DNA of 64,000 bases from Flavobacterium sp. LMO8 (GTDB taxonomy: Bacteria > Bacteroidota > Bacteroidia > Flavobacteriales > Flavobacteriaceae): NCBI RefSeq assembly GCF_009495755.1, contig NZ_WIBJ01000028.1:145588-209587 (forward strand), written 5' to 3'. This document shows positions 9,618 to 18,389 of the stretch, in pieces (position 1 is the first letter of the stretch; each line of letters begins with the position of its first letter). The position numbers and the translations under genes are program-made. Below the pieces are notes generated by a model. That model had not been told where the DNA came from. It saw nothing but the letters and a program-made list of their open reading frames with translations, and ran no database searches.

Positions 9618-11675
9618 TTAGAAATTAGCTCTATTATCTTTAATTTCTGCTTTGTCTTTTAAAGCGGTGTACGCTTTAGAAATGGCATAAGATTGATTTT
9701 GTGATCTATCTTGTGTAATGTAAGTAGTGTAACTTGGAGCTTCTGGAGCTTTAGTTACTGCTTTAGCTCTTACCATGAACATACCAGAATTTCCTTCAAT
9801 AACTTCTGAAGTTTTACCAGCAGCTAAACCAAATGCTTTGCCAACAACTTTAGGTTCGTTACCAATATTTGGAAGAACTGGCATTTTTAAAGAAACTCCA
9901 GTAGCAGGTTGAACAGAAGCGCCAGATGCTTTAGCAACTGCTTCTAATGAAGAACCACTCATTTTTTTCTTGATAATTTCAGCTTTTTTCTGATTTCTGA
10001 TGATTGGTTCAACAGATTGTTTTGCAATATCAATAGGTAATAAACCGCTTTCGTTTCTATCTTTTAATTTTGCAATAACAAAACCTTGAGGAACTTCAAA
10101 ACGTCTAACATCACCTACTTCAGTATCTTTATTGAATGACCATCTGATAATTTCTCTTTGAGAACCTACACCTTGAACGTATTCGTCAGATCCTTTTAAG
10201 TTAGTAGCTGGAATTACTTCTAATCCTGATTTTTTAGCTAAAGCTGCAAAATCTGAATTTTCATTAGCATCTGCTTCTAATTGACTTGCTTTTGTGTATA
10301 TACCATCAATTGTAGCTTCAGATGGTTGAATTTTTTGAGCAACAGTTCCCATTAAAACTGCATTGTATTTATCCATAACTTTGATTACGTGGAAACCATA
10401 GTCAGTTTCAACAACACCAATTGAACCAATAGCGTTATTAAATACATAATCATTAAATTGAGGAACCATTTGACCTGGAGTAATATTGTCATACTCACCA
10501 CCATTATTTTTAGAACCTGGATCATCTGAGTTTGTCATCGCTAACATAGCAAAGTTTCCTGGATTAGCTTTTGCTTGAGTTAATAAGTCATTTGCTAAAG
10601 CTTGAGCTTCTTCTTTTGTTCTAGTTGCTGTAGACTGAGGAGCTCCTTTGTAAGCTAATAAAATGTGACTTGCTTTTGCGCTTGCATTTCCTTTTTTAGC
10701 AATCATTTTAGAAATACATTGGTGTCCATTGAAAACGTATGGTCCGTAAATTCCACCAACAGGTAAGTTGAATAATGCTTCTTGGTAATCAAGAGGTAAA
10801 TCTTTTTTAGCTAAATAAGTTGAATCAAATTTAATGTCAGAGTTTGCATTAACAAATTCTCCAACATTTGCAACTGAATCAAATTTAACTCTAACTTCAC
10901 CAATTGAAGATAACATAGCTTGCTCATCTTCTTTTGATGGTTTGTTTTCTACTAATACAAAGTCAATACTTGTTGTATTATCTGATTTGTATTTTTTAGG
11001 AGATTTTTTCATGAAATCGATAATCTCAGCATCAGTAACCTTAACTTGATCATCGTTTACAGTTGAGAAAGCAACCGTTACATAATCGAAATCTGCTTTA
11101 TCGTTTTCTAATTTGTATTGGAATTTACCTTCAGCTTTAGTTGTATAAACACCTGATTTAATCATAGTGTTATACATTTGCTCAACAGCATATCTTTCAA
11201 TATTTTTTTCAAATTCTTTCCATTGTAACCATTGAGTTTGGTCTGGAGCGTTTTTGATTCCTTTTAAAGATTCTTTGAATTTATTTTCGTCAAACTGACC
11301 AGCAGCATTCAAAAATTGAGGATTTTGAGCTAAGTTAGGATTTTGTTTGATAACGTTGATTAATTGTTCGCTACCGATTTTTAAACCTAATTTGTCAAAT
11401 TCTTCTGTAAGGATAATTCTTCTAACTTCTTGTTCCCAAGCACTATTCATAGCTTGAGTTGTGCTAGTACCTTGTCCTTGTTTTTCAATCATAGCAACAT
11501 TTTGCATAAATTGTTGTGCTTCAATGTCTGTGCCATTAACCGAACCTACATCGTTAGCTCCTGAGCTAAATGTGCCGCTTTGAATAACATCTGCTAATAC
11601 AAATGAAAACAATGCTAAAGCAATGATAATAATTAGGAAGAATGAACGTTGTCTAATTTTAGATAAAACTGCCAT
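9618..11675 (-). CDS. ppiD: Membrane-anchored periplasmic peptidyl-prolyl isomerase/foldase, PpiD/SurA type
   Basis: The 685-residue protein has a short cytoplasmic start (MAVLSKIRQR), one transmembrane helix at about 11-30 and a large periplasmic part. A SurA_N-like chaperone domain covers about 35-250. A parvulin (PPIC) domain lies at about 335-440, with KASHILLAY, then SDDPGSKNNGGEYD and the ETDYGFHVIKV strand near its end. A second diverged rotamase-like region follows to about 600. The role is folding of outer-membrane and secreted proteins at the inner membrane. It is the last gene of the minus-strand run that starts at coaX. The gap of about 100 bp before it may hold its own promoter, although I see no full consensus there. 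Confidence 0.88.
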   Translation of the reverse strand: MAVLSKIRQRSFFLIIIIALALFSFVLADVIQSGTFSSGANDVGSVNGTDIEAQQFMQNVAMIEKQGQGTSTTQAMNSAWEQEVRRIILTEEFDKLGLKIGSEQLINVIKQNPNLAQNPQFLNAAGQFDENKFKESLKGIKNAPDQTQWLQWKEFEKNIERYAVEQMYNTMIKSGVYTTKAEGKFQYKLENDKADFDYVTVAFSTVNDDQVKVTDAEIIDFMKKSPKKYKSDNTTSIDFVLVENKPSKEDEQAMLSSIGEVRVKFDSVANVGEFVNANSDIKFDSTYLAKKDLPLDYQEALFNLPVGGIYGPYVFNGHQCISKMIAKKGNASAKASHILLAYKGAPQSTATRTKEEAQALANDLLTQAKANPGNFAMLAMTNSDDPGSKNNGGEYDNITPGQMVPQFNDYVFNNAIGSIGVVETDYGFHVIKVMDKYNAVLMGTVAQKIQPSEATIDGIYTKASQLEADANENSDFAALAKKSGLEVIPATNLKGSDEYVQGVGSQREIIRWSFNKDTEVGDVRRFEVPQGFVIAKLKDRNESGLLPIDIAKQSVEPIIRNQKKAEIIKKKMSGSSLEAVAKASGASVQPATGVSLKMPVLPNIGNEPKVVGKAFGLAAGKTSEVIEGNSGMFMVRAKAVTKAPEAPSYTTYITQDRSQNQSYAISKAYTALKDKAEIKDNRANF

Positions 11676-11774
11676 TTTTATTTGTGTTTAATTTTTTTCA
11701 GAGGGCGAAAATACAATTATCTATTTAATAATAAAATAGTAAAGTCATATTTTACTTCAATTTTTTAAAGATTT

Positions 11775-13040
11775 TTATCTTTTTTCTTCTTTTATGGAAA
11801 AACGAACCAATTCGATTTTTTTATTACTTGCCGAATGGATGATAATTTCGAAATTTTCTATGATGATTTTTTCTTCATTTGTTGGAATTTCCTTGGTATG
11901 ATTTACAATATAACCACCTAAAGTAGTGTACGAATCAGATTCTGGAATTTGCAAGTTGTATTTTTCATTTAAGAATTCAACTTCTAATCGGGCAGAGAAT
12001 AAATAGGAGTCGTCTTCTATGATTTCATCTATTAATTCTTCGTCTAAATCGTGTTCGTCTTCAATTTCTCCAAAAAGTTGTTCAATAATATCTTCCACAG
12101 TTATAATTCCAGATGTTCCGCCATATTCATCCAAAACAACTGCGATACTTTTTCTTTTTTTGGTTAGTAAATCTAAAGCGTCTTTAATGTAAATCGTTTC
12201 TGGAATATATTCCACAGGAATCATGACACTTTTAATCGTTTTTGGTTTTTTGAACAATTCAAAAGAATGGACATAACCTAAAATATCATCAATAGAATTT
12301 TGATAAATAAGCAGTTTGGAATAACCCGTTTTTACAAATAAATCCTTCAATTCTGTAATAGGATCTAAAATATCAACGCCACTAATTTCGGTTCTTGGCG
12401 TCATAATATCACGCGCTTTCAAATCGGAAAATTCTAATGCGTTTTGAAAGATTTGAATTTCAGAATCAATTTCATTATCATGCGAAACATTGTTCATTTG
12501 TTCCGTAATGTAGTTGCCTAATTCAACTTTACTGAAATATTCTTGGACTTGATCGCCTGGAGTTTTAAAGAACGTTCTTAAGATAATATCTGAAATCCAA
12601 ATGATAAATTTTGTTGGCCAAAAGAATAATTGGTAAAAGAAATAGCTAGGAACTGCAAAAAACTTAATAAAGGAATTAGCATAAATTTGAAAGAAAACTT
12701 TCGGAAGAAATTCGGCTGTTAATAAGATGATTGCTGTTGAAATTAAGGTTTGAAGCAATAATCCAAAAAATGCTGTAAATATGAAATAATCTTTGAGCCA
12801 ATTTATGATTAATTCTCCTGAATAAATACCATATACTACCAGTACTACATTGTTTCCAACGAGCATTGATGTGATAAACTGTGAAGGTTTTTCGGTAAGT
12901 TTATTTAGGATAGAGGCATTAAAGTTTTGTTGTCTTTTCTCAATGGATAAATACACTTTGTTAGAAGAAACATAAGCGATTTCCATTCCAGAAAAGAAAG
13001 CCGAAAGCAGTAAACAAATTACAATAATGGCGATCTCCAT
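11775..13040 (-). CDS. CNNM/CorC-type membrane protein with DUF21, CBS pair and CorC_HlyC domains
   Basis: The 421-residue protein is of the kind often named hemolysin, TlyC or CorC. Residues 1-185 are the DUF21/CNNM membrane domain, with several hydrophobic helices starting at MEIAIIVICLLLSAFFSGME. The CBS pair is at about 205-325, including DIMTPRTEISGVD and the VVLDEYGGTSGIITVEDIIEQLFGEI signature split across the second CBS. The C-terminal CorC_HlyC domain runs from about 345 to the end. Relatives act in Mg2+ efflux or metal homeostasis. In flavobacteria a related protein is GldE, but I cannot assign that name here. It lies 7 nt after a small membrane protein gene, in the coaX-ppiD cluster. 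Confidence 0.88.
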   Translation of the reverse strand: MEIAIIVICLLLSAFFSGMEIAYVSSNKVYLSIEKRQQNFNASILNKLTEKPSQFITSMLVGNNVVLVVYGIYSGELIINWLKDYFIFTAFFGLLLQTLISTAIILLTAEFLPKVFFQIYANSFIKFFAVPSYFFYQLFFWPTKFIIWISDIILRTFFKTPGDQVQEYFSKVELGNYITEQMNNVSHDNEIDSEIQIFQNALEFSDLKARDIMTPRTEISGVDILDPITELKDLFVKTGYSKLLIYQNSIDDILGYVHSFELFKKPKTIKSVMIPVEYIPETIYIKDALDLLTKKRKSIAVVLDEYGGTSGIITVEDIIEQLFGEIEDEHDLDEELIDEIIEDDSYLFSARLEVEFLNEKYNLQIPESDSYTTLGGYIVNHTKEIPTNEEKIIIENFEIIIHSASNKKIELVRFSIKEEKR

Positions 13041-13047
13041 TTAAGAT

Positions 13048-13236
13048 TTACTTTTTTTGGTATTTGTTGTGAAAATGTCTTCTAAAGAAAAACATACCAA
13101 GTGCAACTGCAGCAATAACAAGGCTTAAGCCTATGTCGCTTAATTCTTTTCCCTCTTGATATTTTCTAAAAGCATCGTATAAGAAGAAAATTGCAAAAAT
13201 TAAATAGATATATTGGATGAATTTTAAATACGCCAT
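13048..13236 (-). CDS. Small two-helix membrane protein of unknown function
   Basis: The 62-residue protein has two predicted membrane helices, about residues 6-22 and 33-50, joined by a charged turn (FRKYQEGKELSD). It ends in a basic tail (RRHFHNKYQKK). It sits 47 nt after lptC and 7 nt before the CNNM gene on the same strand, so it is very likely translated from the same message. No family is recognised. Conservation in this exact place in relatives would show whether it is a real partner. Confidence 0.7.
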   Translation of the reverse strand: MAYLKFIQYIYLIFAIFFLYDAFRKYQEGKELSDIGLSLVIAAVALGMFFFRRHFHNKYQKK

Positions 13237-13283
13237 GGTAAAATAATTTTATCAAATGTAATAAAAAGGAAAATGCAAAACAA

Positions 13284-13844
13284 TTATTTATCAGAAGTGT
13301 TTACTTCTCCACTACTTTGTTGCATGTTAAAAATTTTGAAGTCTTTACTGAAATCTACTCCAGGGCCTTCTAAATATCCACCAGCTTCGTCAGTGTATTT
13401 AAAATGTTTTTCGGTAAAGAACCATTCATTTTTTTGGTCAAAATACAATTGAGAAGTTTCTAGTTTTTTACTGTTTTGCGAACTTATGACAACATTTCCT
13501 TGCAGATCAATAATGTCTGTTTTCTTGTAAGAAATAGCATAATCTGCAACAACCGTAGTGGTGTTTCCTTTGTTGTCAAATAAGGTTACGTGAATGCCTT
13601 TTGGAAATTCTGTAAAAGGATTGGTAATATTACTATAGTCTAACATTTTTGGACTTTTCAAAATCGATTTGATTTTGCCAGAATCGGTGTATTTTAAATT
13701 TAAAGTGTCAGCTTCTCCAGTAGGTATAAAACTTGTTTCACTAAGTTGTTGCACCTTTTTGATGTCGCTTTCACATGAAAAAAACATAGTCACGATAAAT
13801 ATCGTGACCATGTTTAAAATGTTATTTTTAATGAATAGCTTCAT
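13284..13844 (-). CDS. lptC: LPS export periplasmic protein LptC (lipoprotein form)
   Basis: LptC connects the inner-membrane LptBFG transporter to the periplasmic LptA bridge in lipopolysaccharide export. The 186-residue protein has a signal peptide ending in a lipobox-like FFSC (Cys24). It is followed by beta-strand-rich sequence with LptC/OstA-type strings such as ADYAISYKKTDIIDLQGNVVI and LETSQLYFDQKNEWFFTEK. The last segment, GGYLEGPGVDFSKDFKIF, fits the end of the jellyroll. Its stop lies in a tight run of envelope genes. The next gene upstream, a TPR protein, ends 1 nt before the lptC start. Confidence 0.88.
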   Translation of the reverse strand: MKLFIKNNILNMVTIFIVTMFFSCESDIKKVQQLSETSFIPTGEADTLNLKYTDSGKIKSILKSPKMLDYSNITNPFTEFPKGIHVTLFDNKGNTTTVVADYAISYKKTDIIDLQGNVVISSQNSKKLETSQLYFDQKNEWFFTEKHFKYTDEAGGYLEGPGVDFSKDFKIFNMQQSSGEVNTSDK

Positions 13845-13845
13845 C

Positions 13846-15207
13846 TTATAAACTTGGAACTACAATGCTCTCACCAACCCAACAGTTAAAAGCAATTCTT
13901 TGGCCTGCTTTTCCAGATTGAAAAATTTCTGTTTTAGAAGGAGCGGCAGCTCTATAGCTTGCAGCTGTTTTATTTGCTGTTGCTTTGATTGATGAATCAA
14001 CTGCACCAGCTTTGTCGCAATATTGTGCTGCTAACCAGTACATCGCTCTTTTTTCAAATTGGTCGTTTCCACAATCATTGATGCTACTTCCGTATAATTG
14101 AGCAATTAATAAATAGGCTTTACCAAATGATGGTTTTACGGCTAATGCTTTTCTTGCATAAGTACGTGATTGCACTTTATTAGATTTGCTATACATCACC
14201 GCAATTCTGTAATATACATTTGCTTTTTTAGTGTTGTCTGTGAATAAGTCAGCAGCTTGATTGAAATAATCTAAAGCTTTAGTAGTATTTTTTCTTTGAA
14301 TTTCTACTACACCTAACTGATACGCAGCTTCAGCACTTGGATTTAATTTATAAAGCGCTTCTGATATTTTTGAAAATATTGGATCAGAATCACATCCTTT
14401 TGCATCTAAACGGCTAGCGGCTCTTTTTAACCATTCCTCATTAGTTTTATTCAACTCAAATCCTTTTTGATAAAATGGAATAAGTTTTTCACAAGTAGAC
14501 AATTCTAAAACAATGTTGTCCATGTCATTTCTAACATTTCCAAAGATTTCTAAACTGTTTTCAATTCTTGCTTTTCTTGTTTTTTCCTTGTCAGATAAAA
14601 CTTGTCCAGCTTCTTCTCTTGTTAAGAAACCATCATTCTCTTCTGATAATTCTTTTTCTTCTTCGTCAAGTTTTTTAGAAATATCGTCATATTTATCAAA
14701 TACTTGTTGTAATTCAACTCCTTTATTAGCTTTGTGGTTGTTTACTAAGATTTCAAAGTAAACATACATTGCTTTTGCATATTTGAAATTTGCATAATCA
14801 GTTTTAAAAGCATCATCCAATAATTGATATACTTCATCATTAGTACCAATTTTATTTTCAAATAATGCTAACCCCTTTTTCATTTTATTTCCAGCACCAT
14901 TACCTGGAAAATGTTGATCGTGCTCATCGTATAATTTTAATAAATCACGAACATATTTCTCTTTATCTTGAGGTGTTGTTGCTTTTTCGATTTTCATTTT
15001 AACAGCTAATTCGCCAAAAGAGTAAATACTTTTGTGGAAAGAAGGACAATCTTTTCTCAAAGTAGTTAAATAGTCGTAAGCTGTTACATCTTTAGCTTTA
15101 ACTGAAGTAGCCATTAAGCTTAATGTTTCAGTACAAGCTTCTGTGTTTTGTGCTTGAACAAAAAAACTAGCTGCTGCTATAAATAGTAAAGTTAATTTCG
15201 TTTTCAT
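13846..15207 (-). CDS. Secreted/periplasmic tetratricopeptide repeat protein
   Basis: The 453-residue protein begins with a signal peptide ending around FFVQAQ (residue 20). The body is helical. TPR units are clearest at about 275-390 (KLNPSAEAAYQLGVVEIQRKN, then YFNQAADLFTD, then VYYRIAVMYSKSNK, then LAVKPSFGKAYLLIAQLYG). A highly charged coiled-coil-like stretch lies near 165-215. It probably scaffolds protein contacts in the periplasm. No enzyme motif is visible. It lies between the outer-membrane protein gene (21 nt gap) and lptC (1 nt gap). This suggests co-expression with LPS export, although a direct role there is only inference. Confidence 0.82.
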   Translation of the reverse strand: MKTKLTLLFIAAASFFVQAQNTEACTETLSLMATSVKAKDVTAYDYLTTLRKDCPSFHKSIYSFGELAVKMKIEKATTPQDKEKYVRDLLKLYDEHDQHFPGNGAGNKMKKGLALFENKIGTNDEVYQLLDDAFKTDYANFKYAKAMYVYFEILVNNHKANKGVELQQVFDKYDDISKKLDEEEKELSEENDGFLTREEAGQVLSDKEKTRKARIENSLEIFGNVRNDMDNIVLELSTCEKLIPFYQKGFELNKTNEEWLKRAASRLDAKGCDSDPIFSKISEALYKLNPSAEAAYQLGVVEIQRKNTTKALDYFNQAADLFTDNTKKANVYYRIAVMYSKSNKVQSRTYARKALAVKPSFGKAYLLIAQLYGSSINDCGNDQFEKRAMYWLAAQYCDKAGAVDSSIKATANKTAASYRAAAPSKTEIFQSGKAGQRIAFNCWVGESIVVPSL

Positions 15208-15228
15208 TTTTTCGGGTACTATAAATTA

Positions 15229-16494
15229 TTAATTAATTTCTCTTTTTCTAAACCATAAATCATTTAACGAGAATCCTACATTTATATTAAAATAGTTTTC
15301 TTGAATTAAGTTTTGAGTGGTGGTTCCTTTTTTACCATATTCAAAACCTAAATTGATTTTTGATAATCCTACTGGCAAGCCTAATCCAAAATTCATGCCA
15401 TAATCGTTTATGCTTTCATTTCTTATTACTAAGCCACTATTTTCATATCTAAAACCAGCTCGGTATGTTATTCTACTAAAGTAACTTGAAAATGAATCAT
15501 ATTTAGGAATAAAATATCCTCCAAATGCAATTCTTGCTGAATTTTCGTAAGTTACACCATCAATTTTACCAAAACGATTTGTTGTTTTGCTGTTTTCAGT
15601 AAAAGTAATTTCAGTTCCTAATAACCATTTGTTTTTAACTCCAATTCCACCACCTAAACTATATTTAGAAGGAATGACTAGTTTTTGGTCATCAACTGCG
15701 ATATCTTCTGAAGGATTACTTATTAGTTCTTGTCCATTAACATTGTAAATAATTGTTGCAATGTTTCTGCTATTTTTTGAAGTTAATTTAGTTTCAGGGT
15801 TATATGTAAAACTTGCGTATAAGTTTTTATTATTTTTTAATTTTGTGCTATAAAATAAGCCAGCGTTAAAAGAAAGCCCTGTTATGTTAGAAATGTTTTT
15901 CTCTCTACTTCTTAATTGTAAAATAAAAGGCGAATAAATACTTTCTACATATTGTGACTCTATCTCACCAAAGTTATAATTTACGTTAATTCCTACACTA
16001 AAATTTTTATTAATTGTATATCCTGTTCCCGCAAAAAGGCTATTAATGTTTCCATTTCCAGTAGATCTTTTGTTTCTTTCTGTGTTGTCAATAATATTAA
16101 ATTCTGTATTTTCAATTTTATATCCTACAGCGGAATAAGGCATTAAGCCAAAAGACACGCCAAACTTTTTTACTGGAAACCCAATTGCTATATAATTTAA
16201 ATTAGTGCGTTGAGATTTTTCACTTACATTATCTGATTTAAAAGTTGTAAAATTAGATGTAGATCCTATCGCAAATGTGCTAAACCTTAATTTTGAATAA
16301 GATGCCGGATTTAAAATATTTAAATGAATACTGTCAGCAACAATACCTAAACCTCCTATGGATCTTATCTCTTCAGTTCCTTTAAATTTGATTTCTCCAA
16401 GACCATAATATGAATAAGGTGATGCTGTATTGTCTTGAGCCCAAGAATTTATAGATAAAAATATACTAGCTAATACTATAAGTTTTTTAATCAT
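15229..16494 (-). CDS. Putative outer-membrane beta-barrel protein
   Basis: The 421-residue protein has a signal peptide ending at SWAQ (residue 20). It then shows alternating short amphipathic strands of an outer-membrane barrel, for example NLNYIAIGFPVKKFGVSFGL and YSLGGGIGVKNKWLLGTEI. It ends in strands with aromatic residues near the C-terminus (FSLNDLWFRKREIN). The start ATG overlaps the coaX stop by 4 nt, indicating translational coupling. Proteins of this kind sit next to coaX in many flavobacteria. The substrate is unknown, and a FadL-like transport role cannot be decided from the sequence alone. Confidence 0.75.
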   Translation of the reverse strand: MIKKLIVLASIFLSINSWAQDNTASPYSYYGLGEIKFKGTEEIRSIGGLGIVADSIHLNILNPASYSKLRFSTFAIGSTSNFTTFKSDNVSEKSQRTNLNYIAIGFPVKKFGVSFGLMPYSAVGYKIENTEFNIIDNTERNKRSTGNGNINSLFAGTGYTINKNFSVGINVNYNFGEIESQYVESIYSPFILQLRSREKNISNITGLSFNAGLFYSTKLKNNKNLYASFTYNPETKLTSKNSRNIATIIYNVNGQELISNPSEDIAVDDQKLVIPSKYSLGGGIGVKNKWLLGTEITFTENSKTTNRFGKIDGVTYENSARIAFGGYFIPKYDSFSSYFSRITYRAGFRYENSGLVIRNESINDYGMNFGLGLPVGLSKINLGFEYGKKGTTTQNLIQENYFNINVGFSLNDLWFRKREIN

Positions 16495-17222
16495 TTTTGA
16501 TGTATGTATAGTGATAATAAGTTCAAACTTTCTAATAAGAAATTTGAATTGGCAAATATGGTGCTTTTTAATCTTTTAGCCAAAAAATCTGCGTCTCCTC
16601 CTGTTAAAATTATTGTTAAATCTTGATTTTTAAGAGAATATTGTGAAATAAACCCTTCAATTTCAAAGATTACACCATTGATTATCCCACTATGAATGGC
16701 GTTTTTTGTACTATTTCCTACAAGATTAAAATCTTCGCTTATCGATAATAATGGCAATTTTAAAGTGTAATTGTTTAAACTCTTGTATCTAATTTTAATT
16801 CCAGGTGAAATGGCGCCTCCTAAATATTGATTTTTAGTATTTACAAAATCGTAAGTAATACAAGTGCCGGCATCAATAATTAATCTATTTTGATTGGGAT
16901 ACATTAAGGTTGCGCCAGCGGCTAAAACCATTCGGTCAATTCCTAAAGTTTCTGGGGTTGCATATAAATTGGTAAAAGGAAACTTCGATTTGTGGTCAAT
17001 AATTTCTGTTGGGAATCGATTTTGAATAAATTCTATCACTTCTTCATCTAGTTTTCCAACTGAAGAAAGGATGATTTTTTGAAGATTGGGATATTTTTGA
17101 AAAATATTTTCAAAGTTTTTAAGCGCTTCATTTGTTTCAAAAATAAAAAAGTCAAGTTGCTTATTGTGTTCAAAGACAGCAACTTTAATTCTTGAATTTC
17201 CAATATCGATTGTTAAAATCAT
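16491..17222 (-). CDS. coaX: Type III pantothenate kinase
   Basis: CoaX carries out the first step of coenzyme A synthesis, ATP-dependent phosphorylation of pantothenate. The 243-residue protein shows the ASKHA-fold motifs: MILTIDIGNSRIKVAVFE at the start (Asp6 and Gly8 in the phosphate-binding loop), the DRMVLAAGA segment, IIDAGTCITYDF and LGGAISPGI. It is the first gene of the minus-strand cluster coaX, outer-membrane protein, TPR, lptC, small protein, CNNM, ppiD. A -7-like box CAAATATA (TATATTTG on the minus strand) lies at 17242-17249, but no matching -33 TTG is evident. It is divergent from tRNA-Phe. Confidence 0.93.
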   Translation of the reverse strand: MILTIDIGNSRIKVAVFEHNKQLDFFIFETNEALKNFENIFQKYPNLQKIILSSVGKLDEEVIEFIQNRFPTEIIDHKSKFPFTNLYATPETLGIDRMVLAAGATLMYPNQNRLIIDAGTCITYDFVNTKNQYLGGAISPGIKIRYKSLNNYTLKLPLLSISEDFNLVGNSTKNAIHSGIINGVIFEIEGFISQYSLKNQDLTIILTGGDADFLAKRLKSTIFANSNFLLESLNLLSLYIHQK

Positions 17223-17275
17223 GGTTTTGTTTTATGAAGTGCAAATATACAAATTGATTTTTTTTATTATTTGTT

Positions 17276-17305
17276 TTGGAAAATATAAAAATCGTTCTAT
17301 ATTTG
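17276..17305 (+). promoter_or_regulatory. tRNA-Phe promoter
   Basis: TTG (17276-17278) and TATATTTG (17298-17305) are spaced by 19 bp, an exact Bacteroidota consensus. The tRNA begins 40 nt downstream. Confidence 0.75.
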
Positions 17306-17344
17306 CACCCGCAATCAGCAAGCAGTAATGCTCTAAATTGTAAA

Positions 17345-17417
17345 GGTACCTTAGCTCAGATGGTAGAGCAATGGACTGAAAATCCATGTGTCCCTGGTTC
17401 GATCCCTGGAGGTACCA
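17345..17417 (+). tRNA. tRNA-Phe (anticodon GAA)
   Basis: A complete 73-nt cloverleaf can be drawn. The acceptor GGTACCT/AGGTACC is perfect, the D-stem is GCTC/GAGC, and the anticodon stem ATGGA/TCCAT encloses loop CTGAAAA with anticodon GAA. The T-arm has a TTCGATC loop. The T-stem CCTGG/CCTGG carries a central U-U mismatch. CCA is not encoded after the discriminator A. The last 12 bases, plus one beyond, form the left attachment site of the genomic island, so the 3' end seen here may have been supplied by the element. Confidence 0.95.
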
Positions 17418-17418
17418 C
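17406..17418. repeat. attL: 13-bp direct repeat at the tRNA-Phe 3' end
   Basis: CTGGAGGTACCAC is identical to 31810-31822. Flanking bases differ on both sides (C versus A before, T versus A after), so the identity ends sharply at 13 bp. Confidence 0.85.
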
Positions 17419-17422
17419 TTTT

Positions 17423-17457
17423 AACCCTTAGAAACATTAAGTTTTTAAGGGTTTTTT
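17423..17457 (+). terminator. Terminator directly after tRNA-Phe, supplied by the island
   Basis: AACCCTTAGAAAC pairs with GTTTTTAAGGGTT (one G-U pair) around the loop ATTAA, followed by a T-run. It lies inside the island, 6 nt after the tRNA, and would replace the original terminator now left at 31823-31852. Confidence 0.8.
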
Positions 17458-17463
17458 GTTTTT

Positions 17464-17484
17464 AGGGTGTTTCACAGGGTGTTT
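17464..17484. repeat. Left pair of 9-bp direct repeats, likely integrase arm sites
   Basis: AGGGTGTTT occurs at 17464-17472 and 17476-17484, spaced by 3 bp. The same pair with the same 3-bp spacing and orientation is at 31661-31681 near the other end. Arm-type binding sites of tyrosine integrases have this arrangement, so the role is a reasonable inference. Confidence 0.6.
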
Positions 17485-17740
17485 TTAAAATCAATGAGGC
17501 TTTAATTAAACCTATTTGAATCTAATTGTTTATTTTGTTACTTAGTTTTAGATTTTTCCAATTATCACATTAAGGGGGGCGTACATAAATCACCAATTTT
17601 TAGTATAATCTACTCGGATGGAAGATTAAGACTGTTATACGCTTATATATTTTTGATTGTTATTCTTTATTATTAAATAAGGAACTTTGTATTTAATTGG
17701 GATTTTTGTTTTCTATTATTATGTAAGTCACATAAAGTGG
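17485..17740. other. Non-coding left end of the island
   Basis: I see no gene here. The stretch holds an unusual run of six G (17574-17579) in otherwise AT-rich DNA. GCGTA at 17579-17583 is mirrored by TACGC at 17638-17642. It could be part of the recombination or transfer region. Confidence 0.4.
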
Positions 17741-17959
17741 TTAGAATAAATCCCTCATATCTATTTTTAATACTTTGCACAATCTGTAAAGAGTGATTAT
17801 TGAAGTGTTAATTTCTCCACGTTCAATCCTTTCTATCTGATTTCTTGGTATGTTTGAGTCAAAAGATAATAGTTCTTGCGACAGATTTAGTTCTAATCTG
17901 CGTTTTCTTATTTTTCCTCCGAGAGTTTTGATTATTTCTTTTTCTTCATTTTCTACCAC
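17741..17959 (-). CDS. XRE-family transcriptional regulator
   Basis: The 72-residue protein is almost entirely one Cro/CI-type helix-turn-helix domain: GKIRKRRLELNLSQELLSF, then NIPRNQIERIERGEINTSIITLYRLCKVLKI split over helices 3-5. It has no extra domain. This size is typical of regulators at the ends of Bacteroidota mobile elements. It is divergent from the small lipoprotein gene at 18109. The shared intergenic region holds an ACACA-TATT-TGTGT inverted repeat at 17995-18008 that may be its operator. Targets are unknown. Confidence 0.85.
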   Translation of the reverse strand: MVENEEKEIIKTLGGKIRKRRLELNLSQELLSFDSNIPRNQIERIERGEINTSIITLYRLCKVLKIDMRDLF

Positions 17960-17994
17960 GAAATAAAATTCAACATATAAAACAAATTAAACAG

Positions 17995-18008
17995 ACACAT
18001 ATTTGTGT
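17995..18008. promoter_or_regulatory. Small inverted repeat, possible operator of the divergent XRE gene
   Basis: ACACA (17995-17999) and TGTGT (18004-18008) are perfect arms around TATT, located 36 bp upstream of the XRE start. The arms are short, so chance cannot be excluded. Confidence 0.3.
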
Positions 18009-18108
18009 TATATTAATTTTTTTACTAATATTTGTAAAATTAATTTGTGTTTACGGATTTTCGTAAGGATTCTGATTGAACACTTCATAAACTCGTATAA
18101 TTTTAAAT

Positions 18109-18372
18109 ATTACGAAAAAAGTTATTTTTATTTTTGCTTATCTATTAGTCTTATCGTGTTCGTCAGATGATTCTACTAATACTTGTAATTGCAATGAAAG
18201 ATTGCAAACATCAACTCCTTCTAGTAACTATACAGAATGGGTAAATGAAAGTTGGGAATATTTAGAGAACATTGATTGTTCAAGAGATGGAGAAATAACA
18301 GATTCTTGGGACTATGACCAAAACGGGTATGGAGTTGTAGTAAAAGGGCGTAAAATAATAGATTCTAATTAA
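18109..18372 (+). CDS. Small lipoprotein without a standard start codon
   Basis: An open frame of 87 codons ending at TAA 18370-18372 encodes a convincing lipoprotein: basic start TKKVIFIFAYLLVLSCSS with lipobox Cys, then a Cys-rich, Trp-containing acidic domain (TCNCNERLQ, YTEWVNESWEYLENIDCS). No ATG, GTG or TTG lies between the in-frame stop at 18088-18090 and the signal peptide. The best candidate start is ATT at 18109. Either a rare start codon is used, or the ATG was lost by mutation or a sequencing error. The next gene, also a lipoprotein, starts 17 nt later. No family is recognised. Confidence 0.5.
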   Translation: MTKKVIFIFAYLLVLSCSSDDSTNTCNCNERLQTSTPSSNYTEWVNESWEYLENIDCSRDGEITDSWDYDQNGYGVVVKGRKIIDSN

Positions 18373-18389
18373 TTTTTAAAATATAATTT

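Noticed and set aside
14513..14761. Open frame of 82 codons opposite the TPR gene
   Set aside because: The Ser-rich shadow comes from Glu/Lys codons of the coiled-coil-like part on the coding strand.
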